33,695 nt of DNA, taken from the NCBI GenBank assembly GCA_937995825.1, contig CALKJO010000024.1, forward strand, positions 1 through 33,695, given 5' to 3'. Source of the stretch: an uncultured Anaerolineae bacterium. GTDB taxonomy: Bacteria > Chloroflexota > Anaerolineae > Aggregatilineales > Phototrophicaceae. The position numbers were made by a program, and so were the translations under genes. The number at the start of each line of letters is the position of its first letter. The first letter of the stretch is position 1. Positions 31,330-33,695 of the stretch are shown piece by piece. Under the pieces are notes generated by a model, which saw only the letters and a list, made by a program, of their open reading frames with translations, had not been told where the DNA came from and ran no database searches.

Positions 31330-32456
31330 CGGGATGCCCCCCGCGTGCGCTGATGGTTGAGCGCGTGTTCAAAAACGGCGATAGTTTGCTGCGCGATCTG
31401 TTGCCAGTTGAACTGGTGGGCGGCGCGTTCCGCTTCTGTACGGAGGCGAGCGCGCTGATCTGGATCAGTGTAGAGCGAATGAAGCGCGGTGGTCAGCGAG
31501 CCGATGTTCGGTTCGCAGAACAGCACGGCATCATCCAGCGCGGGGACGGGCTGCGCGGGCTTGGTTGTCACGATGGCAGTCCCGCAGGCCAGCGCCGCCA
31601 TCAGGCTGCCGCGCCGAAGCGATGCGCCATCCTTGAAAGGCAGGGCGACGACATCGGCGGTGCGCAGATAAGTGGCGACATCCGTGTCATTGAGGTATCC
31701 GGTCTGAAGCAGGTGTGGACGCAGTGCGAGCCGGTCGATCAAGGCATCGATCGCTTTCGCGTAGTCAGGATTGGTCGAATCGCTCGACCCAGCCACCGCA
31801 CCAACCAACCACAATCTCGCAGGGATGCCCTGATCGATCATAGAACGGACGCTTTCGAGCAGCAGGTCGAGGCCTTTTGAGTTGTTGACCAAGCCGAAAA
31901 AGGCGATCACGAAATCGGAGTCGCTGCGCGTATGTGGCTGCGTGTCTTTCGGGTCGATGTTGCTGCCAATCGGGATGATCGCCGCTGCGATCCGATGCTT
32001 CGCCAGCGCCGCCTGGTCTTCATCGTTGGTGACGATGACAGCGGCGGACGCCCGCGCCAGCCGCCGCACGATCCAGTGGCGCAGCGCGACCGCTTTCGGA
32101 AACAGATAGGGAAAGCGCAGATCGTGAAAGGTGGTGATTATTGGAAATGGACGCAGCAGATCGGGCGCAAAGTGAATAAACGGCGACATGCCGTAAGCAG
32201 CGGTCTGGTATTGCAGGCTGATCACGTCAAGCTGACGCTCCTGTGCCCACCGCTTTGCGCGCAGGATCGCATTGGGCGTCCACGTGCGCACCTCCGCCGT
32301 CACAGGCAGCCGCTCATCCGATGATGCAGCGCGCCGGTCGGTGAAGATGAAGCATTCATGCCCTAAATCGCGGACGCGCTCCGCTAGAATCTGCGTGTAT
32401 GCGCCGACTCCGCCCTGCATCGGCGGATATTCGCCTGTAATCCAGCCGATGCGCAT
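31326..32456 (-). CDS. GT4-family glycosyltransferase
   Basis: A 376-residue GT-B fold enzyme. The N-terminal domain begins MRIGWITGEYPPMQGGVGAY, with the glycine-rich loop typical of GT4, and ends with ITTFHDLRFPYLFP. The C-terminal nucleotide-sugar domain has IIPIGSNI, FFGLVNNSKGLDLLLESV, the Leu-rich RLWLVG, LLQTGYLNDTDVATYLRTADVVALPF, and a degenerate EX7E region (DGASLRRGSLMAALACGTAIVTT). It should act in the cytoplasm on a lipid-linked acceptor. The start overlaps the GT2 stop by one base (TGATG), and the end overlaps the GT39-like gene by four. Confidence 0.92.
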   Translation of the reverse strand: MRIGWITGEYPPMQGGVGAYTQILAERVRDLGHECFIFTDRRAASSDERLPVTAEVRTWTPNAILRAKRWAQERQLDVISLQYQTAAYGMSPFIHFAPDLLRPFPIITTFHDLRFPYLFPKAVALRHWIVRRLARASAAVIVTNDEDQAALAKHRIAAAIIPIGSNIDPKDTQPHTRSDSDFVIAFFGLVNNSKGLDLLLESVRSMIDQGIPARLWLVGAVAGSSDSTNPDYAKAIDALIDRLALRPHLLQTGYLNDTDVATYLRTADVVALPFKDGASLRRGSLMAALACGTAIVTTKPAQPVPALDDAVLFCEPNIGSLTTALHSLYTDPDQRARLRTEAERAAHQFNWQQIAQQTIAVFEHALNHQRTRGASR

Positions 32457-33382
32457 CAGGTGACTCGCAGACCAGAACGCAGCACCTGCCAGTAGGCACG
32501 GATGCGCTCCTGACGCATAGCGCGCTTGTGACCGAGCAGGCTCTTAGCGGATTCTTCCAGGATTTGCCAGCCATACGAGGCGAGCAGGAACAGGCGGAGG
32601 CTCTGCGCGGCAAAACGCCCATGATGCTTGCGAAAATAGCGCAGCTTGCTCTGCTGAAACAGGATGTGTCGGCGCGGCGCGACCTGTTCGGAGCTTTTGC
32701 CGCCGTGATGGACGATAACGGCGTCTGCGACAAACATCACGCGCCATCCGGCGGACTTGGCGCGTTTGCACCAGTCGAGTTCTTCAGAATACATGACAAA
32801 GCCTTCATCCAGCCCGCCGATCTGCTCATAGACTTCGCGGCGGGCGATCAGCGCCGATCCCTGCACCCAATCGATTTCTATCGTCATGTCCGGCGGCGCA
32901 TCGTTGACGTAGTAGTGGTCGAGGACTGCGCGCGGGGCGACTCTCTGAAGCCAGGTGCTTTCGAAAATGGCGGTGGCAAATGTGGGAAAACGCCGGCGGG
33001 TGGATTGATACGTGCCGTCGGTGTTGAGCGTGTGCGCGCCGGCGATTCCAACATCGGGGTGCGCATCCATGAAGCGCACCAGCGCATCCAGCGCATCGCC
33101 GACGATTTCCGTGTCCGGGTTGAGCAGGAACAGATAGCGCCCTTGCGCGCGCGCCATGCCAATGTTGCATCCGCATGTGAAACCGACATTTTCCGTCTGC
33201 GCCAGCAGGATTACATCGGGATAGCGCGCGCTCAGCATCGGCACGCTGTCATCGGTGCTGGCGGAATCCACGACGATGATCTCAACGCTGCACTGCGGCG
33301 AACTGGCGCGGATGCTGTCCAGACATGCGGACAGCAGCGCAGCGACGTTCCAATTGACGATGATGATGGATAAGTCGATCAT
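32456..33382 (-). CDS. GT2-family glycosyltransferase (rhamnosyltransferase-like)
   Basis: A 308-residue GT-A fold enzyme, start of the glycan cluster. Motifs are LSIIIVNWNVAALLSACLDS (residues 4-23), VVDSASTDDSV, NVGFTCGCNIGMARAQGRY, the metal-binding LLNPDTEI, WVQGSALIARREVYEQIGGLDEGFVMYSEELDWCKRA-type acceptor region, and a C-terminal HHGG. The start at 33382 is supported by GGGAG seven bases upstream; the frame open to 33640 runs into the divergent gene and is rejected. It probably adds a rhamnose or related sugar to a lipid-linked intermediate. Confidence 0.93.
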   Translation of the reverse strand: MIDLSIIIVNWNVAALLSACLDSIRASSPQCSVEIIVVDSASTDDSVPMLSARYPDVILLAQTENVGFTCGCNIGMARAQGRYLFLLNPDTEIVGDALDALVRFMDAHPDVGIAGAHTLNTDGTYQSTRRRFPTFATAIFESTWLQRVAPRAVLDHYYVNDAPPDMTIEIDWVQGSALIARREVYEQIGGLDEGFVMYSEELDWCKRAKSAGWRVMFVADAVIVHHGGKSSEQVAPRRHILFQQSKLRYFRKHHGRFAAQSLRLFLLASYGWQILEESAKSLLGHKRAMRQERIRAYWQVLRSGLRVT

Positions 33383-33506
33383 CTGTATGCTCCCGACAGA
33401 GAGTTTACCAAAAGTTTGCAAACAGCGCGGATTTCCACAAACTTCGGTTACATGTTCTGCCGATGATGTCAGTAACGGTTTGAGTTGCAAAAAGGGAGCA
33501 GACAAA
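33383..33506. promoter_or_regulatory. Divergent intergenic region with a GTTTGCAAAC palindrome
   Basis: The 124-base gap separates the glycan cluster (minus) from the exported protein gene (plus). GTTTGCAAAC (33414-33423) is a perfect palindrome, and a further AAACTT at about 33440 repeats half of it. No convincing -35/-10 pair is seen for either direction, so promoter assignment is open. Confidence 0.4.
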
Positions 33507-33695
33507 ATGAACGCGAAGAGAACTTTGATGGCGCTGGCGCTGGTTGGCGCGGTGGGTGTAGGCGTGGTCGGCGCGCAGCCGGGCAGTCCACGCGGCGGTA
33601 ACCCCGGCGGCAATCCTGACTGTGAACGCGGACGCGGCACGATCCTTCAGGAACGGGAGAGACCGCGCGGCGGCGCTGCGCGCGAGGTGATCGCC
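33507..33695 (+). CDS. Small exported Gly/Arg-rich protein (3' partial)
   Basis: Translation from ATG 33507 gives MNAKRTLMALALVGAVGVGV followed by VGAQPGSPRGGNPGGNPDCE. This is a Sec signal peptide with a basic start, a hydrophobic core and a likely cut after VGA, then a Gly/Pro/Arg/Asn-rich low-complexity stretch with one cysteine so far. GGGAG lies about 9 bases upstream. The frame is open to the window end, 63 codons. It is not recognised. Divergent from the glycan cluster. Confidence 0.75.
   Translation, partial: MNAKRTLMALALVGAVGVGVVGAQPGSPRGGNPGGNPDCERGRGTILQERERPRGGAAREVIA

Noticed and set aside
32528..33373. 281-codon open frame on the plus strand
   Set aside because: It is antisense to the GT2 gene, which has full GT-A motifs and a good ribosome binding site.

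Overview
The window is GC-rich, densely packed bacterial chromosome. It most resembles Chloroflexota, probably Anaerolineae or a relative. This is inference: four exported or membrane proteins carry long Pro/Thr-rich linkers (TPTPT, PTETETASP), a style common in that group, and there is an actinobacteria-like FHA/SEDS/PBP cluster without an actinobacterial setting. I found no rRNA, tRNA, CRISPR array, transposase or phage gene. The gene content looks like core chromosome.

Layout. 1-2864 (+): a partial membrane protein with 30-bp coding repeats, a glutamate formiminotransferase and an M23 peptidase, all tightly coupled. 2868-3482: greA with its own promoter and a terminator shared with the convergent gene. 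3487-4845 (-): an unrecognised two-TM protein with an Ala/Pro-rich tail. 5067-11674 (-): the block ffh - rpsP - khpA - rimM - dprA - topA behind a consensus-like promoter. The trmD and rplS genes often found after rimM are absent, and topA carries an extra N-terminal zinc finger. 11688-12206 (-): a flavin reductase-like protein. 12307-17070 (-): C39-type peptidase/TPR protein, MurJ lipid II flippase, membrane thioredoxin and a phosphoglycerate mutase-like metalloenzyme, three of them joined by ATGA overlaps. 17121-17804 (+): a PHP-domain phosphoesterase whose 3' end overlaps the next gene tail to tail. 17787-22689 (-): fhaA - fhaB - mtnP - rodA/ftsW - pbpA-like. 22713-25330 (-): rpsF - ssb - rpsR - PpiC-type foldase, with a structured leader and a strong terminator. 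25367-33382 (-): a five-gene envelope-glycan cluster of GT2, GT4, GT39-like, YfhO-like and O-antigen ligase-like proteins. 33507-end (+): the start of a small exported Gly/Arg-rich protein.

Most striking region: the fhaA-fhaB-mtnP-SEDS-PBP cluster. It mirrors the mycobacterial fhaA-fhaB-pstP-rodA-pbpA-pknA-pknB order, but no kinase or phosphatase gene lies with it and an MTA phosphorylase gene sits inside it. The PbpA-like protein keeps the fold-level landmarks of the family but has lost the catalytic motifs: SxxK reads SAAQ, SxN reads ACP and KTG reads YTG. It looks like a pseudo-transpeptidase partnered with a SEDS glycosyltransferase. The cluster's promoter places its -10 box six bases before the fhaA ATG, which predicts a leaderless mRNA.

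Physiologically the window joins translation and secretion genes (ffh, rpsP, rimM, rpsF, rpsR), DNA maintenance genes (topA, dprA, ssb) and cell-envelope construction (MurJ, SEDS/PBP, M23 peptidase, glycosyltransferases).
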